Translations under genes and position numbers: made by a program
The notes under the pieces: generated by a model
The model's database searches: none
What the model was told of the DNA's origin: nothing
Seen by the model: the letters and a program-made list of their open reading frames with translations, nothing else
Shown: positions 54,364 through 62,927 of the stretch, one piece after another
Numbering within the stretch: position 1 is the first letter of the stretch
Layout of the letters: every line of letters starts with the position of its first letter
Source: Sporomusaceae bacterium
Lineage (GTDB): Bacteria; Bacillota; Negativicutes; UBA1444
DNA length: 64,000 nt
Assembly: GCA_018434355.1 (NCBI GenBank)
Contig: JAHDPL010000003.1
Coordinates: 1-64,000 of the forward strand
Direction of reading: 5' to 3'

Positions 54364-55428
54364 TCAGGCTCTGATCGCCCAGCGAAGCTTGGCGGATTTC
54401 GCACGACTATTGGTGTGACATTCTTCGGCGGAGGGGCGGATCGGCTCGGACGCAATATCGCGATAAACGCCTTCACGTAAAAAATGCTTGAACGATTTTT
54501 TCACCCGGCGATCCTCGCCGGAATGAAACGTCAGGATGGCAACCCGCCCGCCGGGAGCTAGCGCATCTGGCAATTTCTCCAGGAATTCATCAAGCACTTC
54601 AAACTCCCGGTTGATGTCGATGCGCAAGGCCTGAAAACAACGCTGGCAGGATTTCTTGACCTCCTCGTCGCTGATTTTCGGCACAGCTTTCAGCGCGTCT
54701 TTGATTAGATTGCGCAGTTGCGTTGTGGTCGACAGGTCCGCGCCGGCTTTTGTACTTGCGACAATGGCGCGTGCGATGACTGACGCGTGCGGTTCGTCGG
54801 CATTTTCGACCAGCATTGCCTGCAATTTTTCCAACGACATTTTTTTCAGTCGATTGGCGGCCGAGCTGCCGATTGTCGGATTCAGCCTGAGATCTAAAGG
54901 GCCCTCCGTCCGAAATGAAAACCCTCGGTCGGGATTGTCAATTTGCATCGAGGAGACGCCCAGGTCAGCCAATACGAAATGGAAGGGTCCTGCATCAGCA
55001 GCAAGCTGATCAATCTGGGCAAAGTTGAGTTGCCGGACTTCCAAAATCTCCTCGCCATAACCCAGCCGGGCCAACCGTTCCTGGGTGCGCGGCAATTCAA
55101 GCGGGTCCACATCGATTGCAAACAGTCGCCCCTCGGATTTTAGACACTTCAGCATTTCCAGCGTATGACCGCCATAGCCCAGCGTTGCATCCAACCCGGT
55201 CTGACCAGGCGCGATCTGAAGAAAATCGAGGATTTCTCTAACGCAAATCGAAAGATGCATGCCGGCAGGGGTACTGCCTTTTTGGATAACCTTTGCCACT
55301 GTCTCGGCATAGTGCTCCGGCTGCAACTCCTTGTACTTTTCCTTGAAATTCTTCGGATGAGTGCCTTTGTAACGAATGCGACGCTGGTGCTTGGCTGTTT
55401 GCTCCTCCGGCGCGTGATCTGAATCCAT
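54364..55428 (-). CDS. RsmH/MraW-family methyltransferase
   Basis: A 354-aa SAM-dependent methyltransferase of the RsmH (16S rRNA m4C1402) family. SAM-binding DATLGYGGHTLEML, the DLGVSSMQID segment and RGFSFRTEGPLDLR motifs are clear. It has an N-terminal extension of about 40 residues rich in basic and aromatic residues (RRIRYKGTHPKNFKEKYKE) not found in standard RsmH, and it is not in a dcw cluster. It may therefore be a second paralogue with another RNA target. GAGGGAG precedes ATG 55428. Confidence 0.88.
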   Translation of the reverse strand: MDSDHAPEEQTAKHQRRIRYKGTHPKNFKEKYKELQPEHYAETVAKVIQKGSTPAGMHLSICVREILDFLQIAPGQTGLDATLGYGGHTLEMLKCLKSEGRLFAIDVDPLELPRTQERLARLGYGEEILEVRQLNFAQIDQLAADAGPFHFVLADLGVSSMQIDNPDRGFSFRTEGPLDLRLNPTIGSSAANRLKKMSLEKLQAMLVENADEPHASVIARAIVASTKAGADLSTTTQLRNLIKDALKAVPKISDEEVKKSCQRCFQALRIDINREFEVLDEFLEKLPDALAPGGRVAILTFHSGEDRRVKKSFKHFLREGVYRDIASEPIRPSAEECHTNSRAKSAKLRWAIRA

Positions 55429-55657
55429 GTTTCTCCCTCATTTCCTGAAATAATCCTGAAGTTTATCACAGCCGTAGCTTGGTAGTAAGGCGTGATTGAC
55501 AAAGACAGCTGCTTGATTTAATATTAACACAGATGCTTGGTTGTGTTTTAACAAAGAGATAACCACTCATCTTCTGTTTTTGCGTCAGGCTGCCTACTTC
55601 CGAGTGCACCGTGAAATGGCAAGGTCCTGACTGATTGCGAACCGTTTCCCCTGTTAA
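55429..55657. other. Gene-free leader of the methyltransferase gene
   Basis: No gene seen. The stretch contains the promoter region expected for the minus-strand methyltransferase and a CCGTTTC/GAAACGG stem-loop (about 55641-55665) that ends at the primase remnant. Confidence 0.4.
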
Positions 55658-55850
55658 ATGAAACGGTGTTTGTGGTGTAGGACAACAAACACCACAAACC
55701 AAGGCGGCGCGGGCAAATTTACTCCCGCGTGCTCCCGGCACTTTGCGGCTGGCGCCAAGGTCGTTGTGATCGCGGATGACGACCGTCTGGAGCAGGACCA
55801 CGCTGAGTGCGTGACCCGGAGGCTCCAGAATCCTGCCGGACCTGCTGGCA
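55658..55850 (+). pseudogene. Remnant of a phage/plasmid-type primase (TOPRIM region)
   Basis: A short frame whose middle reads TTNQGGAGKF, then AAGAKVVVIADDD and DHAECVTRRLQ. This order (N-x-GGAGKW...GAxVVVIxDxDxxGxxHAxxVAxxL) is what the TOPRIM part of phage and integrative-element primase/helicase proteins shows. Both ends are missing: a TAA precedes the frame, and the C-terminal helicase is absent. Some key residues are changed, such as the usual PG after the DDD. I call it a decayed fragment, and the frame itself has no ribosome site. Confidence 0.55.
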
Positions 55851-55858
55851 GGTTATCA

Positions 55859-55988
55859 GGTAACGAGGTAACGACGGTAACGAGATTTGCATTAATTTTA
55901 GAAATAACGGCTGGATCTGTTGGTATGACGAAGATTTATGGAATAAATATATATTTCATTACCTTCGTTACCTCGTTACCTCGTTACC
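55859..55988. repeat. Inverted arms of three GGTAACGA repeats around an AT-rich core
   Basis: The left arm (55859-55884) contains three GGTAACGA units, the last after an extra C. The right arm (55961-55988) contains three on the other strand. The arms are reverse complements apart from one inserted base, and 76 bp of AT-rich sequence lies between. It sits directly beside the primase remnant. Confidence 0.85.
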
Positions 55989-55991
55989 TAG

Positions 55992-57227
55992 CTAGCCTCG
56001 CATCGTTTCAAGTCCCAAACTTCGTATTTCCCTGACTTCGGCCTTTTCCTCAACTCCGTTTTCCTGCAGCCGTTTGAGGAGCAAGGGCCAACCTTTTAGA
56101 GCAGTGCTGCCCATCTGGTCCGTGATATTGATAAAGACATCCGAGCCATCTTGCATCCGGATGCCGATGCTACCCCAGGCCGAACTGCTGAGGATCATCG
56201 CTCTGCCGGCAGCGCCGATCTGGGCGGAACCTTTGCCGGCGGCTGCGGCCAGCCAAGACGCTGCAATCAGCCATTTCGGCGGCTTGAAGACGACGGGCTG
56301 AAAATAGGCCATGTCCTGATAGCGGTACTCGCCAGTTCCTTTGTAGGTCGACAGTATCAGCTGGTCTTGGCCGATGCGCAGTGAAAAGCTAGCAAACCAG
56401 GCAGAGATGAACCACAGCCATACTCCCAGGAACAAGACAGGCCAGAAAAAGAAGAACAAGGGCCAACCCTGAGTAAACGCCTGCCACGCTCCGCCGGTGA
56501 TGAAAAACGGAAAGGCAAAGAATGGCACGCTCAGCAGGAAAGCCACGAGGTCGCCCAGCACCATCCGCCAGCGGGGATAGCGGATGGCATCAGGCGGGGG
56601 TTGCTGAGCTGGCAGGAACACATAGAGCAGAAAACCGCAGAGCAGCAGCCAATAGCTGGCAGTACGATAGGGGAACAGCAGCGAAGTCGGCGGGGTGGGG
56701 CGGCTATTAAAGCCGCTGCCCAGCTGAAAGTCTTCGTCCGAATAACGCCGGTATTCTGTTTTGATATACTGGCCCGTGGCGCCATCGGCGAGAACGAGAT
56801 ACAGGGCGTCGTGATTTTTCGAAAACTGGGTTGAAATCGAATTGATCGGCAGTTCGTCTGGACGGAAAAACATGGATTTAGACGGATATTTGTCCGCAGG
56901 CAGGCGTTGCTGCCATTTTTCGGCAACCGGTTTTGACTGGTCAACAGATGAAACGGCCGCGAATAGCTCTTGCCATGCTTGGCCGCTCACTGTCACCAGT
57001 TTGCCTCGAGTCTTTTCAGCGACATAAGCTTCCAGCGGCAAGCTCCGCAGACGTCGTGCTTCCTCCGAAGGAACGCGGATGCCCATGTAAGAGCCTTCTT
57101 TGGCGTGTTCCCGCGCAAAGTCGACAGGAGAGACAAGCACAAGCGGTGACAGCGATGCGGTAAGCGCAAGCAACACAGCGCCGCACACACAACCGAAGAA
57201 CAACAGTCTTCGCCAGAGTTCCACCAT
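55992..57227 (-). CDS. Membrane protein with PH-like C-terminal domain, unknown
   Basis: A 411-aa protein. A TM or signal segment lies at about 8-32, an extracytoplasmic region at about 33-180, then TM segments at about 190-210, 225-245 and 255-285. A beta-rich C-terminal domain resembling bacterial PH domains runs from about 290 to 395 (for example DQLILSTYKGTGEYRYQD). AAAGGAG precedes ATG 57227. No known function is recognised. It is followed on the same strand by nothing but the repeat region, while the Ntn-hydrolase gene lies just upstream. Confidence 0.75.
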   Translation of the reverse strand: MVELWRRLLFFGCVCGAVLLALTASLSPLVLVSPVDFAREHAKEGSYMGIRVPSEEARRLRSLPLEAYVAEKTRGKLVTVSGQAWQELFAAVSSVDQSKPVAEKWQQRLPADKYPSKSMFFRPDELPINSISTQFSKNHDALYLVLADGATGQYIKTEYRRYSDEDFQLGSGFNSRPTPPTSLLFPYRTASYWLLLCGFLLYVFLPAQQPPPDAIRYPRWRMVLGDLVAFLLSVPFFAFPFFITGGAWQAFTQGWPLFFFFWPVLFLGVWLWFISAWFASFSLRIGQDQLILSTYKGTGEYRYQDMAYFQPVVFKPPKWLIAASWLAAAAGKGSAQIGAAGRAMILSSSAWGSIGIRMQDGSDVFINITDQMGSTALKGWPLLLKRLQENGVEEKAEVREIRSLGLETMRG

Positions 57228-57241
57228 GCTGAAACACTCCT

Positions 57242-58102
57242 TTATCTTACCGCTGTAACGTCATATTTTCCCGAAAATGCATCGGCTAGCGGAATTTCAT
57301 AAGACGTTTCCGGCATTCCGGGATTCGCCATAATTAAGTGCAGAGTAGAATGGCCGTTTTTGTAATGGCGAACTGTCCATGCCGACAGAGTTCTCACTGA
57401 TGTGGGCGTTGAACCAACTCGCCATAACACGGGGTTTTGGCTGATAGAAATCGATTCCTCCATATCGAGGACATGCTTCGAATCGAGCAATTCGTTGATT
57501 TTTGCATACCTTTTCAAGCTGCTGGTGTTAATCTTCTCTGGGTTAAGTCTGCTCAGTTCATCGCTGAGATAGTGATTCGTATGAAATGTTATCCCGTTTG
57601 ATACCCGAGATATCACTGCGTGTTGCCCGTTCAGGCCAAACTCAATGGTGGCGATTTCAGTTTTGTCAGCCATGATGATAAACTGGGGGCCGCTTTTCCA
57701 TTGTTCAGATTCAAGCGCCTTAAGCGCCTGGTCGACACTTTCATACCGCGACAACAGGGTCGCGGTGTTTGTTTTTCCTTGGAAATTGATCCTTTTATCA
57801 AGGTGAGCGGGAGCCGAAGCCGTTACGATCACCAAGCCTTCGCTATTAACGCCCGCTTTGGTTCCAATCCACTCATTTCCTGTCGTATATAAGCTCAGAT
57901 AGCGAAATCCGCTTTTGGGAATCACGAGTCGAAGATCTTGCTGATGATCTGGATTCCAATCGCGATTTTTGTGAATCAGCGTACCGCCGCCGGCGACTCT
58001 CTCTCCTGCAGCCGCCCAAAGTGTGCATGCGTTGGCAAGCGCTGGTACTGACAGAACAAGCAGAAATGTTGAACAAATCGTCAATAAGAATCCGCGGCGC
58101 AA
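57242..58102 (-). CDS. Exported Ntn-hydrolase, acyltransferase/choloylglycine hydrolase-like
   Basis: A 286-aa protein with a Sec signal peptide ending ALANA, placing C26 (ACTLWAAAG) at the mature N terminus. An N-terminal cysteine nucleophile revealed by cleavage is the hallmark of the C45/C59 Ntn-hydrolases, and the HKNRDWNPDHQQDLR stretch near residue 45 fits the substrate-pocket arginine region. The enzyme would cleave or transfer amide-linked acyl groups outside the cytoplasm; the substrate is unknown. The start appears to be TTG with a weak GGTGA ahead. It ends 15 bp before the PH-like membrane protein gene. Confidence 0.8.
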   Translation of the reverse strand: MRRGFLLTICSTFLLVLSVPALANACTLWAAAGERVAGGGTLIHKNRDWNPDHQQDLRLVIPKSGFRYLSLYTTGNEWIGTKAGVNSEGLVIVTASAPAHLDKRINFQGKTNTATLLSRYESVDQALKALESEQWKSGPQFIIMADKTEIATIEFGLNGQHAVISRVSNGITFHTNHYLSDELSRLNPEKINTSSLKRYAKINELLDSKHVLDMEESISISQNPVLWRVGSTPTSVRTLSAWTVRHYKNGHSTLHLIMANPGMPETSYEIPLADAFSGKYDVTAVR

Positions 58103-58211
58103 AATATCACCAGCTTATGTCAGAGTTTTGGGACACGTCTTGCAGGGGGAAATATCCCGTTTGGATTGGTTCATTGCTAGTGGAAACCGGAGCCGTTTGC
58201 GTTCAGCCCGA

Positions 58212-58925
58212 TCAGACAGTCAGCTTGACCACGTCCAAAATCACGGTGTATATGGTAATCCCGATAATGACGATCCAGCCGGCAATAGAAAAGGGAATGT
58301 GGAGTTTAACAAAGCGCGGATGAACCTTTTCGCCAAGATACATTAACAATTTTCCTCCATCTAAAGCCGGAATCGGCAGCAGGTTGATGATGCAAAGATT
58401 CATGCTCATCATGGCAAGAAACTGGAGCGATTTCAAAATACTGCCGCTGACATAGTTTCCGCCCTGCGCCACTATGCCGACAATCCCCATGATCTGGCTC
58501 TGCGCAGAGAAAAGTTGGGGAAGCGAAGCCGTCATCTGATATCCGATTGCCCAGGATTTTTGGAATGGTTGAATCAGCGTGCCAAAGAAGGAGAAACCCG
58601 AACTACAAGTGTTAATGATGGAAATGCAAATCACCGTCAGCAGGGCGCTGGCCAGCGGACCGCCGATTGTCATGACAATCCTTTTATAAACAGGGATTTT
58701 GAAGAACTGGTGTTCATCTTCAATGGCCGGCAAAACATATCCGCCCAGCGGGATCCACGAAATTCGATACTCCGTTTCACCGATTTGCCGTTTCCAGACG
58801 GCAGGCCCAAATCCTACGGAAAACGTTTGTATTGGGACGTTGGCGATACGGGCGGCCAGATAGTGTCCGAACTCATGAAAAAGGATGGCAAATCCGATCA
58901 GAAATAGCGTGAAAACGTAATTCAT
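58212..58925 (-). CDS. M50-family intramembrane metalloprotease
   Basis: A 237-aa membrane protease of the site-2 family. The zinc motif HEFGH is at residues 17-21 and the third ligand region NLLPIPALDGG near 190. No PDZ domain is inserted, so it is a short form. It cleaves membrane-spanning substrates such as anti-sigma factors or signal remnants; the substrate here is unknown. TGGAGG precedes the ATG, and a palindrome TTAGTTTAAACTAA lies just upstream of it. Confidence 0.88.
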   Translation of the reverse strand: MNYVFTLFLIGFAILFHEFGHYLAARIANVPIQTFSVGFGPAVWKRQIGETEYRISWIPLGGYVLPAIEDEHQFFKIPVYKRIVMTIGGPLASALLTVICISIINTCSSGFSFFGTLIQPFQKSWAIGYQMTASLPQLFSAQSQIMGIVGIVAQGGNYVSGSILKSLQFLAMMSMNLCIINLLPIPALDGGKLLMYLGEKVHPRFVKLHIPFSIAGWIVIIGITIYTVILDVVKLTV

Positions 58926-58941
58926 TAGACAGCCTCCAGTA

Positions 58942-58955
58942 TTAGTTTAAACTAA
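58942..58955. promoter_or_regulatory. Palindrome TTAGTTTAAACTAA before the M50 gene
   Basis: A perfect 14-bp palindrome 17 bp upstream of the protease start on the minus strand. Position suits an operator or promoter-overlapping site. The rest of the gap to the tRNA terminator (58956-59120) shows nothing further. Confidence 0.4.
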
Positions 58956-59120
58956 AGATGATTTCAACAACGGTGCAGGTATTCCTGCAACAGAATATAA
59001 GTGAGAGAGTGTAAGCAAGGATACTTTGATTGAAGGCAGGAGTCAAGCAGGTAGTCAAATGACCGCTTGATTGATCATGGTTTTGCGGAGTCCGTTTTAG
59101 AAAAGTTTTTAGAAAGCACG

Positions 59121-59154
59121 AAAAAGGCTTCGAGGCGAAGTGCCTCGAAGCCTT
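59121..59154 (-). terminator. Terminator of tRNA-Val
   Basis: A 13-bp perfect stem (AAGGCTTCGAGGC with its complement) around a 5-nt loop, followed on the minus strand by TTTTT, 9 bp after the tRNA 3' end. Confidence 0.9.
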
Positions 59155-59162
59155 GATTTACT

Positions 59163-59237
59163 TGGTGGGGCATACTGGTTTCGAACCAGTGACCTCTTGA
59201 ATGTGAGTCAAGCGCTCTCCCGCTGAGCTAATACCCC
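59163..59237 (-). tRNA. tRNA-Val (anticodon CAC), CCA encoded
   Basis: On the minus strand the 75-nt sequence folds into a full cloverleaf. The acceptor is GGGGTAT with ATGCCCC. The D arm is GCTC/GAGC. The anticodon stem CTTGA/TCAAG encloses loop CTCACAT with anticodon CAC (reads GUG, valine). The T arm is ACTGG/CCAGT with TTCGAAA loop. Discriminator A and CCA are encoded. It stands alone with its own promoter (59255-59283) and terminator. Confidence 0.96.
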
Positions 59238-59254
59238 AAATTTAACGCTCTTTT

Positions 59255-59283
59255 ATTATACTCGGCTGGCGCGCGGATTTCAA
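59255..59283 (-). promoter_or_regulatory. Sigma-70-type promoter of tRNA-Val
   Basis: On the minus strand TTGAAA, 17 bp, TATAAT, placing the start about 10 bp upstream of the mature tRNA 5' end. Confidence 0.8.
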
Positions 59284-59313
59284 CCGGTAGGACGCTGAGA
59301 AAACAAGTATATT

Positions 59314-59343
59314 TTGCGCGAAGACGCGTAAATCAAGTATAAT
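59314..59343 (+). promoter_or_regulatory. Promoter of the metH-like gene
   Basis: TTGCGC, 18 bp, TATAAT (59338-59343). The predicted transcript start is about 60 bp before the start codon, leaving no room for a riboswitch. Confidence 0.7.
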
Positions 59344-59409
59344 ACAGACGAAATGAAAAGTTGCCATGCTTTGGCGATAGCAATATCAATGACGGAAGGG
59401 GTTCGTTTC

Positions 59410-61794
59410 ATGAAAAGAATCAGTCTGGCCGACGGCGCAATGGGAACGATGCTGCAGACAATGGGGCTGAAGCCGGGAGAGTCGCCGGACTCCTGGGCGA
59501 TAAAGAATCCCGAGCCGATTCTCGCCGTGCACCGAGGTTACGTGGAGGCCGGGGCCGAAATGCTGACCGCCTGCACTTTTGGCGCGAACCGGATCAAACT
59601 GTCCCACTATGGATTGTCCAGCGAGGTCTTCGAGCTGAACCACGCCGCCGTCAAACTGGCTCGGCAGGCTGGCGGAGCGAATGTGCGGGTGGGAGGAAAC
59701 CTCGGGCCGACCGGCAAGTTGATCAGACCGCTCGGCGAGTTGTCGTTCGACGAAGTGTTCGACGTTTACGCCGAACAGGTGCAAGCGTTGACAGAAGCCG
59801 GCGTCGACTATTTCATCATTCAGACGATGATCGACATCCAGGAGATGCGGGCGGCGCTGCTTGCCGCCAAACAATACGGCCGGGTCCCGGTGGTCTGCCA
59901 GATGACGTTCGAAGCGTCGGGGCGGACGGTGACCGGCACAGACCCAACTACGGCGGCGATTACGCTGGAAGCGCTGGGGGCCGACATGATCGGCGCCAAT
60001 TGCTCGCTGGGTCCAGACCAACTGTTGCCGGTGATCGCCAAAATGGTGGCGGCCACCTCGCTGCCTGTCACTCTGCGCCCTAACGCCGGCATGCCGGTGC
60101 TGCAGGCGGACGGGCGTACCACATTCCCGCTTAGTCCGGAGCAGTTCGCCAGCTGGATCCCGAAAATCATTGACGCCGGGGTAACGACAATCGGCGGTTG
60201 CTGCGGCACCACCCCGGCCCATATCGCTGCCGCCAAGGCCGCGTTGTCCGGCTTGGGTCCCGTGGCGATCGAATCGCCCTTGCGTGAGGCGCACAGCTTG
60301 ACCAGCCGCTCGGCGACAGTATATCTCGGCAATGGATTCCCTGTCCGGATCATCGGCGAACGGATCAATCCGACCGGTCGCAAACTGATGGCCGCCGAAC
60401 TGCGTGAAGGCAACCTGGCGACGGTGAAGCATGACGCGCTGGCCCAACAGGCGGCAGGTGCGGCGATTCTCGATGTGAACGCCGGCGTTCCCGGTATCGA
60501 CCAGCCTGCGCTGATGGTGCGGCTGGTGAATGAGCTGTCGCAACTGGTCACATTGCCGCTGGCGATCGATACCACCGATCCCGACACGCTGGAGGCCGGA
60601 TTGCGCGTCTATCCCGGCCGGGCGCTGGTCAATTCCGTATCGGCGGAGCCGGAACGGCTGGAAAAGTTTTTGCCGATCGCCAAAAAGTACGGCGCGGCAG
60701 TGCTGTGTCTGCCGCTTGCCCCCGGCGGTTTGCCGGCCAATGCCCGCGAACGGGTGGAAACGGTGCGCCGGATCATTGCTGCCGCAACGGCAATCGGTTT
60801 CAAACAAAAAGATCTGTTGCTGGATGCTCTGGCGACCACATTGGCGGCCAATCCGGACTCAGCGCTCGATATTTTGCAGACGATCCGGCTCTATGGCAAA
60901 GAGTTCGGCCTGCCGGTGTCGATGGGCCTGAGCAACGTGTCGCATGGTCTGCCGCGACGGGACCTGATGAACTCGCAGTTTTTCGCCATGGCGGCGTCTG
61001 CCGGCATGCATGCGCCCATCCTCAACCCGCTCGATCCGATGATGAACGAAGCGATCAGTGCGGTGCAGGCGCTGCTTGGTCACGACCGGCAAGGGCTTGA
61101 ATACAGCAAGCGGTTTGCCGCACAGGCGTCCCCGAGTATTTCCCGGGAAATATCCGGCGAAAAGCCGGACCCGGTCGCACAGCTGCGCCAGGCGATCATC
61201 CAGGGCGAAAAGGAAGCGGTCAAAGGACTGGTTCTGGCAGCGGTGGCCGAGGGGCGAAATGCAGCCTATATCATCGATCACGGCTTGACAGCCGGCATGA
61301 ATGCCTTGGGCGAAGACTTCGGCGCCGGGCGCTGTTTCCTGCCGCAGGTGCTGTTGTCGGCGGAAGCGCTTAAACAGGGGTTTGCGGTGTTGCGCGACGC
61401 GTTGCCGGCGGAAAAGACCGAAACCCTGGGAAAAGTGGTGCTCGCTACGGTGGCCGGCGATATTCATGATCTCGGCAAGAACATCGTCGCAGCGCTGCTG
61501 GAAAACAACGGATTTGAAATCATCGACCTCGGCAAGGATGTGCCGCTGGAGAAAATCCTGACGGCTGCCCAAGAACACAAACCTGATATTATCGGTCTTT
61601 GCGCGCTGATGACCACCACGTTGCCGCAGATCGACCGCTCGATCGCCGCGCTGAAGCAGGCGGGTGTAGCTGCCCGGACGATTGTCGGCGGGGCGGTCTT
61701 GACGGCGGAATATGCTGAAAAAGCTGGCGCCGATGCTTATGCGCCCGACGCGGTGATGGCGGTGTCGATTGCAAAACAGTTTGTAAAGGGCTGA
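59410..61794 (+). CDS. MetH-like cobalamin-dependent methyltransferase lacking a reactivation domain
   Basis: A 794-aa multidomain enzyme. Homocysteine S-methyltransferase domain (about 5-285) with zinc cysteines in GANCSLGP and GGCCGT. Pterin-binding (methyltetrahydrofolate) domain (about 315-575), with IGERINPTGRK and DVNAGVPG. B12 cap and cobalamin-binding domains (about 595-794) with GDIHDLGKN, the cobalt-binding histidine. The C-terminal AdoMet/flavodoxin reactivation domain of E. coli MetH (about 1200 aa) is absent, as in many anaerobic Firmicutes. ATG 59410 has GGAAGGGG upstream; a longer frame from 59353 has no such site. Confidence 0.94.
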   Translation: MKRISLADGAMGTMLQTMGLKPGESPDSWAIKNPEPILAVHRGYVEAGAEMLTACTFGANRIKLSHYGLSSEVFELNHAAVKLARQAGGANVRVGGNLGPTGKLIRPLGELSFDEVFDVYAEQVQALTEAGVDYFIIQTMIDIQEMRAALLAAKQYGRVPVVCQMTFEASGRTVTGTDPTTAAITLEALGADMIGANCSLGPDQLLPVIAKMVAATSLPVTLRPNAGMPVLQADGRTTFPLSPEQFASWIPKIIDAGVTTIGGCCGTTPAHIAAAKAALSGLGPVAIESPLREAHSLTSRSATVYLGNGFPVRIIGERINPTGRKLMAAELREGNLATVKHDALAQQAAGAAILDVNAGVPGIDQPALMVRLVNELSQLVTLPLAIDTTDPDTLEAGLRVYPGRALVNSVSAEPERLEKFLPIAKKYGAAVLCLPLAPGGLPANARERVETVRRIIAAATAIGFKQKDLLLDALATTLAANPDSALDILQTIRLYGKEFGLPVSMGLSNVSHGLPRRDLMNSQFFAMAASAGMHAPILNPLDPMMNEAISAVQALLGHDRQGLEYSKRFAAQASPSISREISGEKPDPVAQLRQAIIQGEKEAVKGLVLAAVAEGRNAAYIIDHGLTAGMNALGEDFGAGRCFLPQVLLSAEALKQGFAVLRDALPAEKTETLGKVVLATVAGDIHDLGKNIVAALLENNGFEIIDLGKDVPLEKILTAAQEHKPDIIGLCALMTTTLPQIDRSIAALKQAGVAARTIVGGAVLTAEYAEKAGADAYAPDAVMAVSIAKQFVKG

Positions 61795-61819
61795 GTGAAG
61801 CCGAGCGGGAGGCGACGGG

Positions 61820-62578
61820 ATGAGCGTGTTTTTCCTGTATGTAGCGATAGTGATCTTACTGTCCTCACTGGCGGTCGCAGTAATGTTGTGGCTGAGAAGG
61901 CGCATTGGCGGCGAAACGCTGCGACGCAACCATGAGGTGGCCGGATTTGTCTACTCGGTGGTTGGCGCGATTTTTGCCGTGACGGTGGCCTTGATGGTCG
62001 ATACCGTGCATGATGAATATATTGCCAGCGAACGCTGCGCGTCATCCGAAGCAATCGCCGCAGGCACGATCTACCATCTGGCGGATTGGTTTCCTGATAG
62101 TGGCGGCAAAACGCTGCAACTCAATCTGCGAGACTATGTGAATGCGGTCGTCGGGCCGGAATGGGCTGGCATGGCCCGGGCGGTTCACCGTCCGGCGCCG
62201 GAAGCGGAAGCGGCAATACTAGCCCTATCTGCATCCCTCAAGGCGATCAAACCGGAAACCGCCGCCCAGCAGGCGGCCTATAGCGAGATGCTGCAGCGGT
62301 TCACTGCGCTACGGGAGTTCCGCTATACCCGTCTCTACGGCAAGCGTTACGAACTGCCGTTTCCGATCTGGTTCTCCGTAATTTTCGGCGGAGTCATCAC
62401 GATTGGTTTTACCTTGTTCTTTTCGATGCAAAGTACCCGGGCGCAGGCGTTGCTGATCTTTTTCGTTTCGGCGATGATCTGGAGCAATATCCTGATTATT
62501 TCGGAGGTCCAGTATCCGTTTAACGGGATTAACATCACGCCGCCGCGGGCGATGTTGCAGTTGCAGCACCGATTTTGA
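61820..62578 (+). CDS. DUF4239-like membrane protein
   Basis: A 252-aa membrane protein with an N-terminal TM, a second TM at about 40-58, and two TM segments near 178-200 and 205-225. A soluble helical domain lies between them. The pattern and the RNHEVAGFVYSVVGAIFAV segment fit DUF4239, whose role is unknown. GGGAGG lies upstream of the ATG. It follows the methyltransferase gene by 25 bp and may be co-transcribed with it, without an obvious functional link. Confidence 0.8.
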   Translation: MSVFFLYVAIVILLSSLAVAVMLWLRRRIGGETLRRNHEVAGFVYSVVGAIFAVTVALMVDTVHDEYIASERCASSEAIAAGTIYHLADWFPDSGGKTLQLNLRDYVNAVVGPEWAGMARAVHRPAPEAEAAILALSASLKAIKPETAAQQAAYSEMLQRFTALREFRYTRLYGKRYELPFPIWFSVIFGGVITIGFTLFFSMQSTRAQALLIFFVSAMIWSNILIISEVQYPFNGINITPPRAMLQLQHRF

Positions 62579-62650
62579 CATCAGGGGCAGGGCGTGGTAA
62601 TCAAAAAATGTTACACTAAGTGATAAAAGTGCGGATTTTTTGACAAAAGG

Positions 62651-62679
62651 TTGACACGTGGATTGTTGCCTGATAAAAT
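62651..62679 (+). promoter_or_regulatory. Strong promoter of the aroF leader
   Basis: TTGACA, 17 bp, TAAAAT. Transcription would begin near 62686, giving a leader of about 275 nt before the DAHP synthase gene. The stretch 62579-62650 before it shows no gene or structure. Confidence 0.8.
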
Positions 62680-62722
62680 GACAACAATCATTCCCGTAGG
62701 GAAAAGCGAGGTTGTATCCAAA

Positions 62723-62860
62723 GTGAACGTTGCAACGGCATCGACCCGGCAAACCCGATATTTTACCTCTTTTGGCTGGCGCTACTTTTTTAGCGTTGGC
62801 TTTTTTTATCGGGGTAAACAACATAGCGGGTTTGCGAAGGAGTTCTTGCCGGTGAGTTGA
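62723..62860 (+). CDS. Aromatic-rich leader peptide (putative attenuator ORF)
   Basis: A 45-codon frame starting with GTG 62723 (GAGG 11 bp upstream) inside the aroF leader. Residues from 62759 to 62809 read YFTSFGWRYFFSVGFFY: ten of seventeen codons are for Phe, Tyr or Trp. The start codon is not certain; an in-frame ATG at 62678 lies in the -10 box and cannot serve. Because a T-rich terminator hairpin lies in the same bases, part of the Phe content could be a by-product of the U-tract. If real, ribosome stalling at these codons would sense shortage of aromatic amino acids. Confidence 0.45.
   Translation: MNVATASTRQTRYFTSFGWRYFFSVGFFYRGKQHSGFAKEFLPVS
62775..62807 (+). terminator. First hairpin with T-run in the aroF leader
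   Basis: GCTGGCGCTA (62775-62784) pairs with TAGCGTTGGC (62791-62800), with three G-U pairs, followed by seven Ts. CCCGATA (62754-62760) and TATCGGG (62807-62813) can close it. GCAAACCCG (62749-62757) can instead pair with CGGGTTTGC (62827-62835), and the two folds exclude each other. Confidence 0.65.
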
Positions 62861-62895
62861 CCGCATACATTGGCGGCAGCAAAATCATAGGCGAC

Positions 62896-62927
62896 AGAAG
62901 AAGGCTCGTTCGGGCCTTCTTTTTTTA
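62896..62927 (+). terminator. Second terminator just before aroF
   Basis: AGAAGGCTC pairs with GGGCCTTCT around loop GTTC, followed by TTTTTT. It lies 36 bp before the aroF start codon, with no gene end upstream that would need it except the leader, which points to attenuation. Confidence 0.85.

Noticed and set aside
59386-60807. 473-codon minus-strand open frame opposite the MetH-like gene
   Set aside because: Shadow of a conserved methyltransferase; low-complexity composition.
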